Assembly: GCA_963663395.1 (NCBI GenBank)
Contig: OY760226.1
Coordinates: forward strand, 1,550,001-1,614,000
DNA from: Azophilus sp963663395
Lineage (GTDB): Bacteria; Pseudomonadota; Gammaproteobacteria; Pseudomonadales; Azotimanducaceae
Direction: 5' to 3'
Length of the DNA stretch: 64,000 bases
Notes under the pieces: model-generated
Database searches by the model: none
Told to the model about the DNA's origin: nothing
Seen by the model: the letters and a program-made list of their open reading frames with translations, nothing else
Program-made: the position numbers and the translations under genes
Shown here: positions 18,266 through 27,038 of the stretch, in pieces
How the letters are laid out: each line of letters begins with the position of its first letter
How positions within the stretch are numbered: position 1 is the stretch's first letter

Positions 18266-18290
18266 GTTCGGGCGACACCGGGAATTCGGA

Positions 18291-19490
18291 ATGAACCGGC
18301 CGGAATCGATGGCTGAGGGCAAGCAGGCGGATGCGGCCGCGCATCCGGTGAGCAAGCTGCCGGAGGTCGGCACCACCATATTCACGGTGATGTCGGCGCT
18401 GGCGGCGGAAGAGGGCGCCCTGAACCTTTCCCAGGGTTTTCCGGATTTCGACGGGCCGGAGGAACTGATCGGGCGGGTGCGGCATTACCTCACCAACGGG
18501 TTCAACCAGTATCCGCCGATGGCGGGGGTCCCGTCGCTGCGGGAGGCGATTGCAGTCAAGGTTCGGGATCTTTACGGGCTGGAGGTCGATCCGGATACCG
18601 AGGTGACGGTTACCTCCGGGGCCACCGAAGCGCTGTTCTGCGCCATGGCCGCCGTGATTCATCCCGGGGACGAGGCGATCGTATTCGACCCGGCCTACGA
18701 CAGCTACGAACCGGGGATTCGGCTGCAGGGGGGCATCACGCGCCATCTGCCGCTTCGTCCGCCCGGATATCGGGTGGACTGGGAACGGGTGGAGGCCACC
18801 ATCGGCCCGCGGACACGGCTGCTGATCTTCAACACGCCCCACAATCCGACCGGTACCGTCTGGGAACGCGAAGACCTCGAGCGACTGGAGGCGCTGGCTG
18901 TCCGGCACGGCTTCTACGTACTCGCCGACGAAGTCTACGAGCACATCATCTTCGACGGACGGCAGCACCAGAGCGTCTGCCGGTTCCCCGGGCTATTCGA
19001 GCGCAGTTTCGCCGTCTCCTCGTTCGGCAAGACCTACCACGTCACGGGCTGGAAGATCGGCTACTGCGTGGCGCCGGCGGCGCTTTCTGCCGAGTTCCGC
19101 AAGGTGCACCAGTTTGTCACCTTTACCTCCAATACCCCGGTGCAGCATGGGCTGGCCGATTTCCTTGCCAACCACCCGGAACACCACCTGGAACTGGGTT
19201 CGTTCTACCAGCGCAAGCGGGACCTGTTCTGCGCGTTGCTGGATGGCTCGAGGTTCAGCGTGGTGCCCAGCGCCGGCACCTACTTCCAGCTTCTCGGCTA
19301 CCAGCGCCTGTTCAACGAAAAGGACTCCGATCTCGCCTTCCGGCTGACCCGGGAAGCGAAGCTCGCGTCCATTCCCGTGTCGATCTTCTACGAAGACCCG
19401 GACGCCAACGACCACAGGGTGCTGCGCTTCTGCTTCTGCAAGGATGACGACACGCTCCGCCGGGGAGCGGAAATCCTGCGCGGCCTGTAG
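18291..19490 (+). CDS. PLP-dependent methionine aminotransferase (YbdL-like)
   Basis: 399-residue fold-type I aminotransferase closely resembling E. coli YbdL. Shared blocks include SKLPEVGTTIFTVMSALA, LNLSQGFPDFDGP, NTPHNPTGTVW and, around the PLP lysine, SSFGKTYHVTGWKIGYCVAP. YbdL-like enzymes transaminate methionine and aromatic amino acids, so with ahcY next door it may recycle methionine or its keto acid. Length is normal and key residues are intact. The ATG at 18291 has no strong ribosome-binding site; ATG 18309 is an alternative. Confidence 0.9.
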   Translation: MNRPESMAEGKQADAAAHPVSKLPEVGTTIFTVMSALAAEEGALNLSQGFPDFDGPEELIGRVRHYLTNGFNQYPPMAGVPSLREAIAVKVRDLYGLEVDPDTEVTVTSGATEALFCAMAAVIHPGDEAIVFDPAYDSYEPGIRLQGGITRHLPLRPPGYRVDWERVEATIGPRTRLLIFNTPHNPTGTVWEREDLERLEALAVRHGFYVLADEVYEHIIFDGRQHQSVCRFPGLFERSFAVSSFGKTYHVTGWKIGYCVAPAALSAEFRKVHQFVTFTSNTPVQHGLADFLANHPEHHLELGSFYQRKRDLFCALLDGSRFSVVPSAGTYFQLLGYQRLFNEKDSDLAFRLTREAKLASIPVSIFYEDPDANDHRVLRFCFCKDDDTLRRGAEILRGL

Positions 19491-19608
19491 CCCGATTTTC
19501 ACGAATAAGCGCAGCGAGGCTGGCAGGAGTGGTGAAAGCACCGGGTGGCGCGAACGCGTGCTTGCAACCCGTTGAGCACGCGGCGGGAGCACGGCGGGTG
19601 ATTTCGCT

Positions 19609-19662
19609 GCTATTGACGGCCGGACGCCTCACCAGGCCCGGTGCAAGGTAGCCCTCAATAGC
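19609..19662. repeat. 8-base inverted repeat in the aminotransferase/propeller gap
   Basis: GCTATTGA (19609-19616) and its exact reverse complement TCAATAGC (19655-19662) are separated by 38 bases, in the 215-base gap between two convergent genes. They could frame a bidirectional transcript-end structure or be a remnant of mobile DNA; nothing else supports either. Confidence 0.3.
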
Positions 19663-19705
19663 GGGTTGCCGGGGGAACGGTCCGACCGGGTGCGGCGTCG
19701 TCCGG

Positions 19706-22700
19706 TTACGGCATACCGCACTCGCTTCCTTCATAGACGCCGATGTTGTCCATCTGCACGTCCGGCAGGCTCTGCGCGAAGTCGAACGCGACCCTGGCGA
19801 ACAGGTCGGTCTCCGCCACGGTGAATGTGTGATGAAAGCTCTGATACGTGGTGGACAGGTGCGCCCGGTGCTGGCCGCCGCTGATGTTCCGCCACTCGTC
19901 GAGGTTTGAGTCCAGGTAGGCGGTGATGAATCGCGGCCCCTGGGCCCTGGCGTCATAGCAAAGCGAATACTGCTGCCCGGCGACCACCATGACGGGGTGG
20001 CTGATCTGTGCGTGCCAGGGGAAGAGCGAGCCCGACTTCAGGTCGATGCGAACCTCTCCGCCGATCTCGTGGATGGAGTTGGTGACCATTTCCACGGTGT
20101 TCCAGTGATCTTCGAACTGGTCCTCGCCGGGGGTGAAGGAACCGCCGCCGGCTATCAGGTTGCCTGGTCTCGCAGGCAACGCGGACTGCTCGGAGAAGAA
20201 CATCAGGTCGTTGCTGAAAAGGCCTTCCGGGTTCTGCAGTTGCAGGAAATGAAGGCCGCCGGGCTCGGGCAATTCGTTCAATGTGACGACGAGCACCTCC
20301 GTATCGCAGTCGGGAAACTCGCCTTCGTCGCATTCGACCGTGCCGCCGGCAAGGCGGCCGTCGATAAAACTCGATGCGCCTTCCAGCACGTGCCTGCCGT
20401 TCAATCTCAGCGTTGAACTCTCGCTCAGGATGGGAATGTCCACCTGGCGAAGCTGCGCCTGAATGGGCTCTACCGGCCACAGGGCGGGTTGCGGGTTGTC
20501 CACATCGACGTTGATGCCGGACCGGCCCGTCAGCGTGAGGACCAGGTTGCCCGCACCCGACTGCTCGATCAGCCCGGCCCGGGAGAAGGTATCCTCGCCG
20601 TCCCTCACCTGGTAGGCCCCGTCCGTGAATTCGACCGCCAGCGGACTGGCTGCGCCCGCTTCGATGCGCACGCCTTCGCCCTGAAGCCGGATCGCACCCT
20701 CGGAGGCGGATAGTTCGAGGGCGTCCAGCACGCTGCCCGTAATCGGCAAGGCGGCAGTGTCGGCGTTCAGGGTGACCTGCCGTGCGAAGCTGCCGGAAAA
20801 CCCGGTGCTGCCCTGTACCACCATCTCCCAGATGTCGGGCGTCGCCCCGGCCAGGATCCACATGTCGCGTTCGGGAAAGCTGTCGTCCATGCCGGCGATA
20901 TTCATCAGGTCGATAACGTTGACCCGGCCCTGGGGCAGCAGCATCCAGCGGTCGTAAGCGCCCCGCCACGTGGGCGCATCCATGCCGGTGCCCGGCGTGT
21001 TGGTGCTGACCAGGAACGGCAGCTTGTGGCAGCTACCGCAGGTGGGCGCTCCGGTGGTCTGCCCGGCGGCATCGTTGATGAAGCTGAACTCGAAGAATCC
21101 GTCCCTGGCCGCGGGGGTCAGGACATTGTCGAACGGCCGCGTTTTTGAGGGCGGGTAGGGCACGCTCAGAAGGAACCGGGCCAAGGCATCCCGGTCCCCG
21201 GCGTCCAGGAGCCCCGCTTTTTCCTCGTCGTTGGTCGGGCAGTTCGCCTGGTCGCACATGGTGGCGGCCAGGGTGCCGTCCACCAGGTGCCGCGTGCAGC
21301 TTTCCGCGTCGTCGGCAGCGCAATTCGGATCGACGCTCGCATTGATGGATGCCGTGTTGTTGCCGCCGAACGGATCGCCGGGAATGCCGTCCCAGTGGTA
21401 GGGCGCAGTATCCCGCAGCCCGCGCACCGGCATGGTCAGGCGAGGCGGTATCTGGGTGCAGCCTTCCACGTCGCAGGCGGGGGTATCCAGTACCCAGAGC
21501 AACTGGTCGGTGTGCGCGTCCGGATGGCAGCTCTCGCAGGAGAAGGTGCCGGTGGAGGACGCGGCGGCGTTGTTGAAGGCGATGCGGCCCCGTTTCACGT
21601 CAGGATGTGTCGGGTCCTCGAGGGTGACGGTTGCCGTCACCGCGGGCTCGGTCGCCGCCAGGTCTACCAACGAGACAGTATTTCCGACCGCGTTCAGTAC
21701 CCAGGCTGCCTCGGGTGCCCCGGTGTCGTCGGATACCAGCGCGATGCCCCGTGGCGCAGCGCCGACGCTCACACGTCCGGAAACCTCACCGGTGCCGGCA
21801 TCGACCGTGAACAGCTTGTCGGAGCCGGCGGCGGTAACCACGAGGGTTGTGTTGTCATCGCTCACCTGGATGCCGAACGGCGTTACCAGCGCCATGCCGG
21901 CTTCCGGGTGTTGTGGAGGCAGGGGCTCCAGGTCGTAGCGCACGGGTGTACCGCAACCGTCGGTACAGTCGATGCGCGTGATCTGGTTCAGGAAGGCCCG
22001 GTTCTGCATCTCCGCCAGGCCGTCCTTCAGGGTTCCGGCACTGCCGTTCTCGACGTTGCGCGCATCTGTCTGCGCGACGAAGATGCGGTGGTCGGCATCG
22101 ACGGCCAGGCCGTACAGCAGGGTGCCGACGCGGGTCACAATCTCCTTCTGCTCATCGGTTACGGTGTCGAATACGAACAGGTCGCGGTCCGGTACGCCGG
22201 GATTCTTCACGATGTCGGCATCGTAGCCCGCTGAGAGCACGTTGTTGTTGCTTACGACATGCTCCAGGACATCGAATGTGCAGGTGTCCTCGTTGAGGTT
22301 CCAGGGCAGGCAGCCCGACAGTTGGCTCTGGTTGTTGGATTCGAAGGCGGTCACGTACAGCCTGTCGCCGCGCACGGCGATCGCCCGGGGGTCCTGGGCG
22401 GCGATGGCCAGGTGTCCGGTGACCGTGCGGGTGGTCACGTCGACAACGGCAATGCGGTTGGAAGTCGAGAGCGCCACATAAGCCTTGCTGTCGTTGGCGA
22501 AGGCGATGCCCGCCGGTTCGTCGAAGCGCGTCGACAGGCTGTCGGAATCGATGTCCTGAACCGTGGCGATCACCTGCTGGAAGGTGTCGCTCGTCGAGTC
22601 CGCATCAATTACGCTGACGGTGTCGGAGACGTGGTTGGCAACCCAGACCTCGCTGCCGTCCGGCCGTACCGCCACGCTTACCGGGTCGACCCCGACATTG

Positions 22701-22996
22701 ATGCGCGCGGACAGGTCCTGCGTGCTTGCCTCGATTACGTCGATGGTATCGGCCGGCGTGTTCGCCACGTAGACATATGAGCCTGCGATGGCTATGGGCC
22801 TGGCGTGGGGGCTGGCGAAAGTGGGGTGCCCGATGCCGTCGCCGGACGAGTCGGCCGCGCCCTCGGTATCGTCCGCCGCCGCCGCACCGATGCCGGCAAG
22901 CATCAGCAGCATCGACCCCGCCGCCAGTCCCGACCGCACCCGGCGCAAGCGCGCGTTTAGCGGCGCGGTGCGGGAATCGAAATTACGGTCGGTCAT
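19706..22996 (-). CDS. exported beta-propeller / di-heme cytochrome / CBM-like multidomain protein
   Basis: 1096 residues. A hydrophobic segment at about 23-41 is a signal or anchor. Residues about 55-450 are YVTN/NHL-like propeller repeats (for example SYVYVANTPADTIDVIE, SEVWVANHVSDTVSVID). Two c-type heme motifs follow, CESCH at 487-491 and CGSCH at 653-657, in a region resembling di-heme cytochrome peroxidase or MauG-like proteins. After a beta-rich linker the last 150 residues look like a jelly-roll carbohydrate-binding module (…HAQISHPVMVVAGQQYSLCYDARA… to …VQMDNIGVYEG). The ATG at 22996 is preceded by a GGACAGG site. It diverges from a small c-type cytochrome that could exchange electrons with it. 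A periplasmic or surface oxidase acting on a polymer is an inference. Confidence 0.75.
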   Translation of the reverse strand: MTDRNFDSRTAPLNARLRRVRSGLAAGSMLLMLAGIGAAAADDTEGAADSSGDGIGHPTFASPHARPIAIAGSYVYVANTPADTIDVIEASTQDLSARINVGVDPVSVAVRPDGSEVWVANHVSDTVSVIDADSTSDTFQQVIATVQDIDSDSLSTRFDEPAGIAFANDSKAYVALSTSNRIAVVDVTTRTVTGHLAIAAQDPRAIAVRGDRLYVTAFESNNQSQLSGCLPWNLNEDTCTFDVLEHVVSNNNVLSAGYDADIVKNPGVPDRDLFVFDTVTDEQKEIVTRVGTLLYGLAVDADHRIFVAQTDARNVENGSAGTLKDGLAEMQNRAFLNQITRIDCTDGCGTPVRYDLEPLPPQHPEAGMALVTPFGIQVSDDNTTLVVTAAGSDKLFTVDAGTGEVSGRVSVGAAPRGIALVSDDTGAPEAAWVLNAVGNTVSLVDLAATEPAVTATVTLEDPTHPDVKRGRIAFNNAAASSTGTFSCESCHPDAHTDQLLWVLDTPACDVEGCTQIPPRLTMPVRGLRDTAPYHWDGIPGDPFGGNNTASINASVDPNCAADDAESCTRHLVDGTLAATMCDQANCPTNDEEKAGLLDAGDRDALARFLLSVPYPPSKTRPFDNVLTPAARDGFFEFSFINDAAGQTTGAPTCGSCHKLPFLVSTNTPGTGMDAPTWRGAYDRWMLLPQGRVNVIDLMNIAGMDDSFPERDMWILAGATPDIWEMVVQGSTGFSGSFARQVTLNADTAALPITGSVLDALELSASEGAIRLQGEGVRIEAGAASPLAVEFTDGAYQVRDGEDTFSRAGLIEQSGAGNLVLTLTGRSGINVDVDNPQPALWPVEPIQAQLRQVDIPILSESSTLRLNGRHVLEGASSFIDGRLAGGTVECDEGEFPDCDTEVLVVTLNELPEPGGLHFLQLQNPEGLFSNDLMFFSEQSALPARPGNLIAGGGSFTPGEDQFEDHWNTVEMVTNSIHEIGGEVRIDLKSGSLFPWHAQISHPVMVVAGQQYSLCYDARAQGPRFITAYLDSNLDEWRNISGGQHRAHLSTTYQSFHHTFTVAETDLFARVAFDFAQSLPDVQMDNIGVYEGSECGMP

Positions 22997-23148
22997 GTAC
23001 CTGTCCGTGCGAAAGCGGCTATTCTTCGCGCCTTTTGGGGTGATTCACCGGAGTCGATGTCGCGGTGGGCAACCATAGCAAATGCCGGAAAGGCGACAAA
23101 GGCGCGGCCGGTAGCCACCGGCAACGACAGTAGCCGGAGAGGATTTTC

Positions 23149-23490
23149 ATGATTCGCTGGAAGGCCGCGTGTTGCGCCTCGTTGTTCCTGGTCGCCGCCT
23201 GTTCCGAGTCCGGGCCGGGTACGGCGGACGGTGCAGCCGTGCCGGAGCATCCGGGCAAGGCGACCTATGAGCGGTTCTGTTTCTCCTGCCATGCGGCCGG
23301 TGTAGCCGGCGCGCCGAAAACGGGCGATGCCGACTCCTGGGCGCCGCGCCTGGCCAAGGGCATGGATCAAATGTTGCAGTCCACCGTCGAGGGCATGCCG
23401 CCCGGCATGCCGGAACGGGGGCTTTGTTTCAATTGCTCGGACGAGCAGTTGACCGACGCAATCGACTACATGCTGGTCCAGAGCCGGTAG
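23149..23490 (+). CDS. cytochrome c5-like lipoprotein
   Basis: 113 residues. A lipoprotein signal ends in the lipobox LVAAC (Cys at about 19). The heme motif CFSCH and the c5-family block GAPKTGDADSWAPRL follow, then the methionine-rich heme-ligand region (GMPPGMPERG) and a Cys pair (CFNC) seen in cytochrome c5. It is a periplasm-facing one-electron carrier. A ribosome-binding site GGAGAGG precedes the ATG. It diverges from the propeller/di-heme gene, and the pairing suggests it may be its electron acceptor or donor. Confidence 0.88.
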   Translation: MIRWKAACCASLFLVAACSESGPGTADGAAVPEHPGKATYERFCFSCHAAGVAGAPKTGDADSWAPRLAKGMDQMLQSTVEGMPPGMPERGLCFNCSDEQLTDAIDYMLVQSR

Positions 23491-23542
23491 CGCCGATGTT
23501 CCGTGCCCATGGGTATGCCGGATGCCGGGATGCGGGTGTGGC

Positions 23543-24577
23543 TTATTCCAGTAGCGCGAACGCGTCCATCTCGTCCAGCGCGCTCATCGCGTTGCCCAGC
23601 AATACACGGCCGAGGGCCTGGCCCCGCTCGTTCTCCGGGTCGAGTTGGCCGGCGATACTGACGGCGAAACACAGCAGGTACAGCGAGCACAGGCGATAGC
23701 GTTCCCGGCAGCGGGCCAGGTCATAGTCCACGCCGTGGCGGACCAGTTCGGAGTGATAGTACGCAACCAGGTCTTCCTGCCCGCGCACGGCAGGCGTTAC
23801 GCTCTGGGTGATGAAGTAGGCCACGTCCTGTTCCGGGGCCGAGGTGCACACTGACTGCCAGTCCACGAAGACCACCTCGTCGCCGTCATAGAAGATGTTG
23901 TCGAGGCGCACGTCCACGTGTGTCAGGCAGACGGGATCCCGGCACATCTCTTCGAGCAGCCGCCCGACCGCGCCGGGCATTTTTTTGCCGGCGACACGGG
24001 AGCTTTCCGGTATCAATTCCGGGAATTTTTCGTTCACGGCCGGCCAGCCCACCTCGAAGGCGTAGATCATGCCGTCGCGCTGGGCCGGATTGTTGTGGGA
24101 ACGCAGGCCGGGGAACCGGTTCGTCCGCCACGTGCTGGCGTGCAGGCCGGCCACCGCTGCAAGCACCGACCGCGCCTCGGCCAGGGTGCAGCCGGCCACC
24201 TGGTCGCCCAGGCGCAGATGGCCCAGGTCTTCCAGCAGCATGACAAAGTCTTCCGTGGCCGGGTCGAAGGCCGAGTAAAAACAGTGCGGTGAGCGAATCG
24301 CCACCTGGTCCGCGATGCCCTGGTAGAACATCACTTCCCGCGCGTACATGTTGTAAGTTCTGGCGATTGAACGATTGGTCGGGTTGGGCGTCGGGAACTT
24401 GGCGATCACCGACCGGGGGTTGCCGGCTGCGGCGGTCAGCAGCACCCGGGTCACCATGGCGATGATGCCGGTGCCTTCGGCGAAACGGGTGACCTCGAAG
24501 TCCTGTACCGGGAAACCCAGGGCTTTGGCCAGCCACTCGGTGGTCAACTCTTCCGGTCTGATTGGAAAGTCAGCCAT
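23543..24577 (-). CDS. APH-family phosphotransferase (aminoglycoside/choline kinase-like)
   Basis: 344 residues with a kinase-like fold. The catalytic loop HVDVRLDNIFYDGD has the HxDxxxxN pattern and VFVDWQ supplies the metal-binding Asp. The N-terminal lobe has a nucleotide-binding lysine region (SVIAKFPTPN). This subgroup (ecdysteroid/acyl-CoA-dehydrogenase-associated type) phosphorylates small hydroxyl compounds; the substrate is unknown, and I see nothing that argues for antibiotic resistance. The ATG at 24577 begins the family-like MADFPIRPEEL. It is divergent from the LRAT-like gene with a 70-base gap. Confidence 0.85.
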   Translation of the reverse strand: MADFPIRPEELTTEWLAKALGFPVQDFEVTRFAEGTGIIAMVTRVLLTAAAGNPRSVIAKFPTPNPTNRSIARTYNMYAREVMFYQGIADQVAIRSPHCFYSAFDPATEDFVMLLEDLGHLRLGDQVAGCTLAEARSVLAAVAGLHASTWRTNRFPGLRSHNNPAQRDGMIYAFEVGWPAVNEKFPELIPESSRVAGKKMPGAVGRLLEEMCRDPVCLTHVDVRLDNIFYDGDEVVFVDWQSVCTSAPEQDVAYFITQSVTPAVRGQEDLVAYYHSELVRHGVDYDLARCRERYRLCSLYLLCFAVSIAGQLDPENERGQALGRVLLGNAMSALDEMDAFALLE

Positions 24578-24647
24578 GCGGGAACGCTCGTGTGGAAGCC
24601 GAACAATTATGCTACGTTTCGGATCGGAGTGACCATCGGGGCCGCCG

Positions 24648-25094
24648 ATGCAGCGAGACTATCAGCCGGGCGACATCGTTGCCCGCCGCAAGGGCCTGGT
24701 GATGCACAAGGGCGTTGTGCTGGGCGAGAACCGTATTCTGCACAACACGCCCTGGCGCGGGGAGCACGTCTCCACCGAACAGGAGTTCCGGGCCGGGCGG
24801 CGGCTGCGGGTCACACAGCTCGACCCGCAGGCACGGCAGCGTGCGCAGGGCGGGGCGGGGTTCCATGCGCGCCGCTACAACCTCTTCACCAACAACTGCG
24901 AACACACCGTGAACCGCGTAACCACCGGTCGTTCCACCAGCCCGCAACTGCAGGGCTGGATCGCGGGCGCGGGCGTGGCGGTCGTGGCGTTCGCCGTTCT
25001 ACGGCATCCAGTGCTGGCTGCGTCGGCCTTTGCGCTCGGCCGGGGCCTGGTCAAACGGCTGCGCGGCCAGGGGTCGCGAACACGGGAAACCTGA
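24648..25094 (+). CDS. LRAT-domain (permuted NlpC/P60) protein with C-terminal membrane helix
   Basis: 148 residues. The LRAT/NC pattern is clear: GDIVARRKGLVMHKGVVLG supplies the catalytic His20, and TNNCEHTVNRV supplies the catalytic Cys84 in the diagnostic NCEH motif. A hydrophobic helix (about 103-125) follows and a basic tail ends the protein, so it is probably tail-anchored. LRAT-like proteins are thiol acyltransferases or hydrolases on lipids; bacterial ones are poorly characterised. The start at 24648 lacks a strong ribosome-binding site, and the gene appears monocistronic. Confidence 0.8.
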   Translation: MQRDYQPGDIVARRKGLVMHKGVVLGENRILHNTPWRGEHVSTEQEFRAGRRLRVTQLDPQARQRAQGGAGFHARRYNLFTNNCEHTVNRVTTGRSTSPQLQGWIAGAGVAVVAFAVLRHPVLAASAFALGRGLVKRLRGQGSRTRET

Positions 25095-25136
25095 ATCGAC
25101 GCGTTGACCGAGTTGACGGGTCGGCGTGGGGAACTG

Positions 25137-25814
25137 CTAGCCGAATTCGAAACCCTCGAGGTGCGCCGTAATGGCCGCATACCCCGGGAGTTTCAGTCGC
25201 AGGGCATGCAACATCAGGCGCTCCGCGCGCTGGGCAGGAGACCGGGGGCTGCCGTACAGGGTGTCGCCGACGATCGGGTGGCCGATCCAGCTCAGGTGCA
25301 CGCGCAGCTGGTGGGTGCGGCCAGTGGTGGGCTTGAGCAGCAGGCAACTGCCGCGGGCATCGCGGCGCAGCACGCGGAAACGGGTGCAGGCGGGATGGCC
25401 GCCCTCGGCATCGGGGTGCATCCACAGGTCGCCGGAACGCACGATGCCATCCCGTAGACCGGCGATGCGGTACCGGCTCTTGCGGCCGGGACGCAGCGGC
25501 AGATCGATAATGCCGGTTCCCCGAACCCGCAGGCTGCCCGTCACGCGGGCAATATAGGTCTTGCCGACCCGCCGCTCCCGGAAAGCGCGCGTCAAGCGCG
25601 CCTGAGTGGCCGGATTGCGCGCCACCGCGAGCACCCCGCTGGTGCCCTTGTCGAGGCGGTGCACCAGGTACGGTTTGCCCAGTTCCGCCTTGATGCTGTC
25701 CCACAGGCAGGGGGCGCCGCTGCGGTCGGCAAGCAGGGAAACGCCGGGCGGCTTGTCGATGAACGCCAGGTTCTCGTCGATATGGATGACATCGAGCACC
25801 GATCGGACAGCCAT
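25137..25814 (-). CDS. RluA-family RNA pseudouridine synthase
   Basis: 225 residues, short for the family because it lacks an N-terminal S4 domain. The catalytic Asp is in HRLDKGTSGVLAVA, preceded by the family block FIDKPPGVSLLA and followed by KPTTGRTHQLRVHLSWIGHPIVGDTLYG. It isomerises specific uridines in rRNA or tRNA; RluA and TruC are the nearest size classes, and the target cannot be told from this. The ATG at 25814 fits the typical N-terminus. Confidence 0.9.
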   Translation of the reverse strand: MAVRSVLDVIHIDENLAFIDKPPGVSLLADRSGAPCLWDSIKAELGKPYLVHRLDKGTSGVLAVARNPATQARLTRAFRERRVGKTYIARVTGSLRVRGTGIIDLPLRPGRKSRYRIAGLRDGIVRSGDLWMHPDAEGGHPACTRFRVLRRDARGSCLLLKPTTGRTHQLRVHLSWIGHPIVGDTLYGSPRSPAQRAERLMLHALRLKLPGYAAITAHLEGFEFG

Positions 25815-26060
25815 CTGCTTTCTCGAGTGTCCCTGGGGAGCGGGCGCCGGCTCCGGTGCGTTTGGATACGGGGAACAGTAACATACCGCGCAGACACAAC
25901 GATCTGGTCACCGGGGTGGCATCCACTGCTTCCCGGTGCTTCGAGCGCGGTGCTGTCAAGTAGCTAACGGCTCTACGCCCAGCCCGACGAGAAAACAGTG
26001 ACAGGGGGGATCTTGACTCAGTTGACAGCCTCATCCGCGCATGAGAGGACTTGAAACCTC

Positions 26061-26954
26061 ATGAACCTGCGCGATCTGCGGTACCTGGTGGCGGTTGCGG
26101 AACACCGGCATTTCGGCCGCGCGGCCGCTGCCTGTTTCGTCAGCCAGCCGACGCTGTCGACGCAACTCAAGAAGCTGGAAGAAACCCTGGGCGTGACGCT
26201 CATAGAGCGAACGAACCGGCAGGTAATGCTGACGCCGGTGGGGGAGTCTATCGTGGCGCAGGCGCAGCGGGTGCTTGGCGAGGTCAATCGGCTGGTGGGT
26301 TTTGCGGAGGAACATCGCGACCCGCTGGGCGGGGAGTTCCGGCTGGGGATAATTCCCACGGTGGCGCCGTATCTGCTGCCGAGGATTCTCGGCCCCGTGC
26401 GCGAAGCGCTCCCCAACCTGAAGATCCAGTTGACCGAAGCACAGACGGCGGTGATTACGCGGATGCTCAGGGAGGGAGACCTCGATGCCGTGATCCTGGC
26501 CCTGCCTCTCGGTGAGGACAACATCGCCGAGTCCGCCCTGTACCGCGAGCCCTTCTACCTGGCCGTGTCAGACCGGCACGAGAAAGCCAACCGGCAGTCG
26601 GTCAGCGTCGCGGACCTCGACCAGGAGCAGGTGCTGCTGCTGGAGGACGGGCATTGCCTGCGAGACCAGGCACTGGAGGTCTGCAAGTCGCACAATGCCG
26701 TGGAGAACACCAACTTCCGGGCAACCAGCCTGGAGACCCTGCGCCAGATGGTGGCGGCGAACGTCGGGACGACCCTGATGCCGGAACTCGCCCGTCCCGC
26801 CGAAGGAGGCGGGGTGAGCTACATACCGTTCGATGAGCCGGATCCGCCGTCGAGAACGATCGGCATCGCCTGGCGCAACAGTTCCCCCAGGGTTGCCCTG
26901 CTCGACCAGATGACGAGAACGCTGCGCACGGCGATTCGCAGAGCGGAACACTAA
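26061..26954 (+). CDS. oxyR: OxyR hydrogen-peroxide-sensing LysR regulator
   Basis: 297 residues. N-terminal LysR winged helix (MNLRDLRYLVAVAEHRHFGRAA) and a peroxide-sensing regulatory domain. The redox cysteines fall exactly at Cys199 and Cys208 in LLLEDGHCLRDQALEVC, followed by FRATSLETLRQMVAAN, which makes this a true OxyR. Oxidation to the disulfide activates antioxidant genes such as catalase and peroxiredoxins; none of those is adjacent, though a rubrerythrin operon and msrA lie elsewhere in the window. It stands alone, with 246 bases of upstream sequence where I see no clear promoter. Confidence 0.95.
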   Translation: MNLRDLRYLVAVAEHRHFGRAAAACFVSQPTLSTQLKKLEETLGVTLIERTNRQVMLTPVGESIVAQAQRVLGEVNRLVGFAEEHRDPLGGEFRLGIIPTVAPYLLPRILGPVREALPNLKIQLTEAQTAVITRMLREGDLDAVILALPLGEDNIAESALYREPFYLAVSDRHEKANRQSVSVADLDQEQVLLLEDGHCLRDQALEVCKSHNAVENTNFRATSLETLRQMVAANVGTTLMPELARPAEGGGVSYIPFDEPDPPSRTIGIAWRNSSPRVALLDQMTRTLRTAIRRAEH

Positions 26955-27038
26955 ACGAGCTGGCGTTATCTTGGGAACACCTGGCCGGGTCCCATGGAAC
27001 AGTGTTTTGACGCCATCGGTTTCTCGAAGCGCTGGTCC

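Noticed and set aside
18071..18290. SAH or SAM riboswitch in the ahcY leader
   Set aside because: The SAH-riboswitch core and pairing are not recognisable on either strand.
23543..24577. Aminoglycoside resistance kinase
   Set aside because: The kinase motifs are general to the APH fold; its context and sequence style fit the broad small-molecule kinase group, so resistance is not supported.
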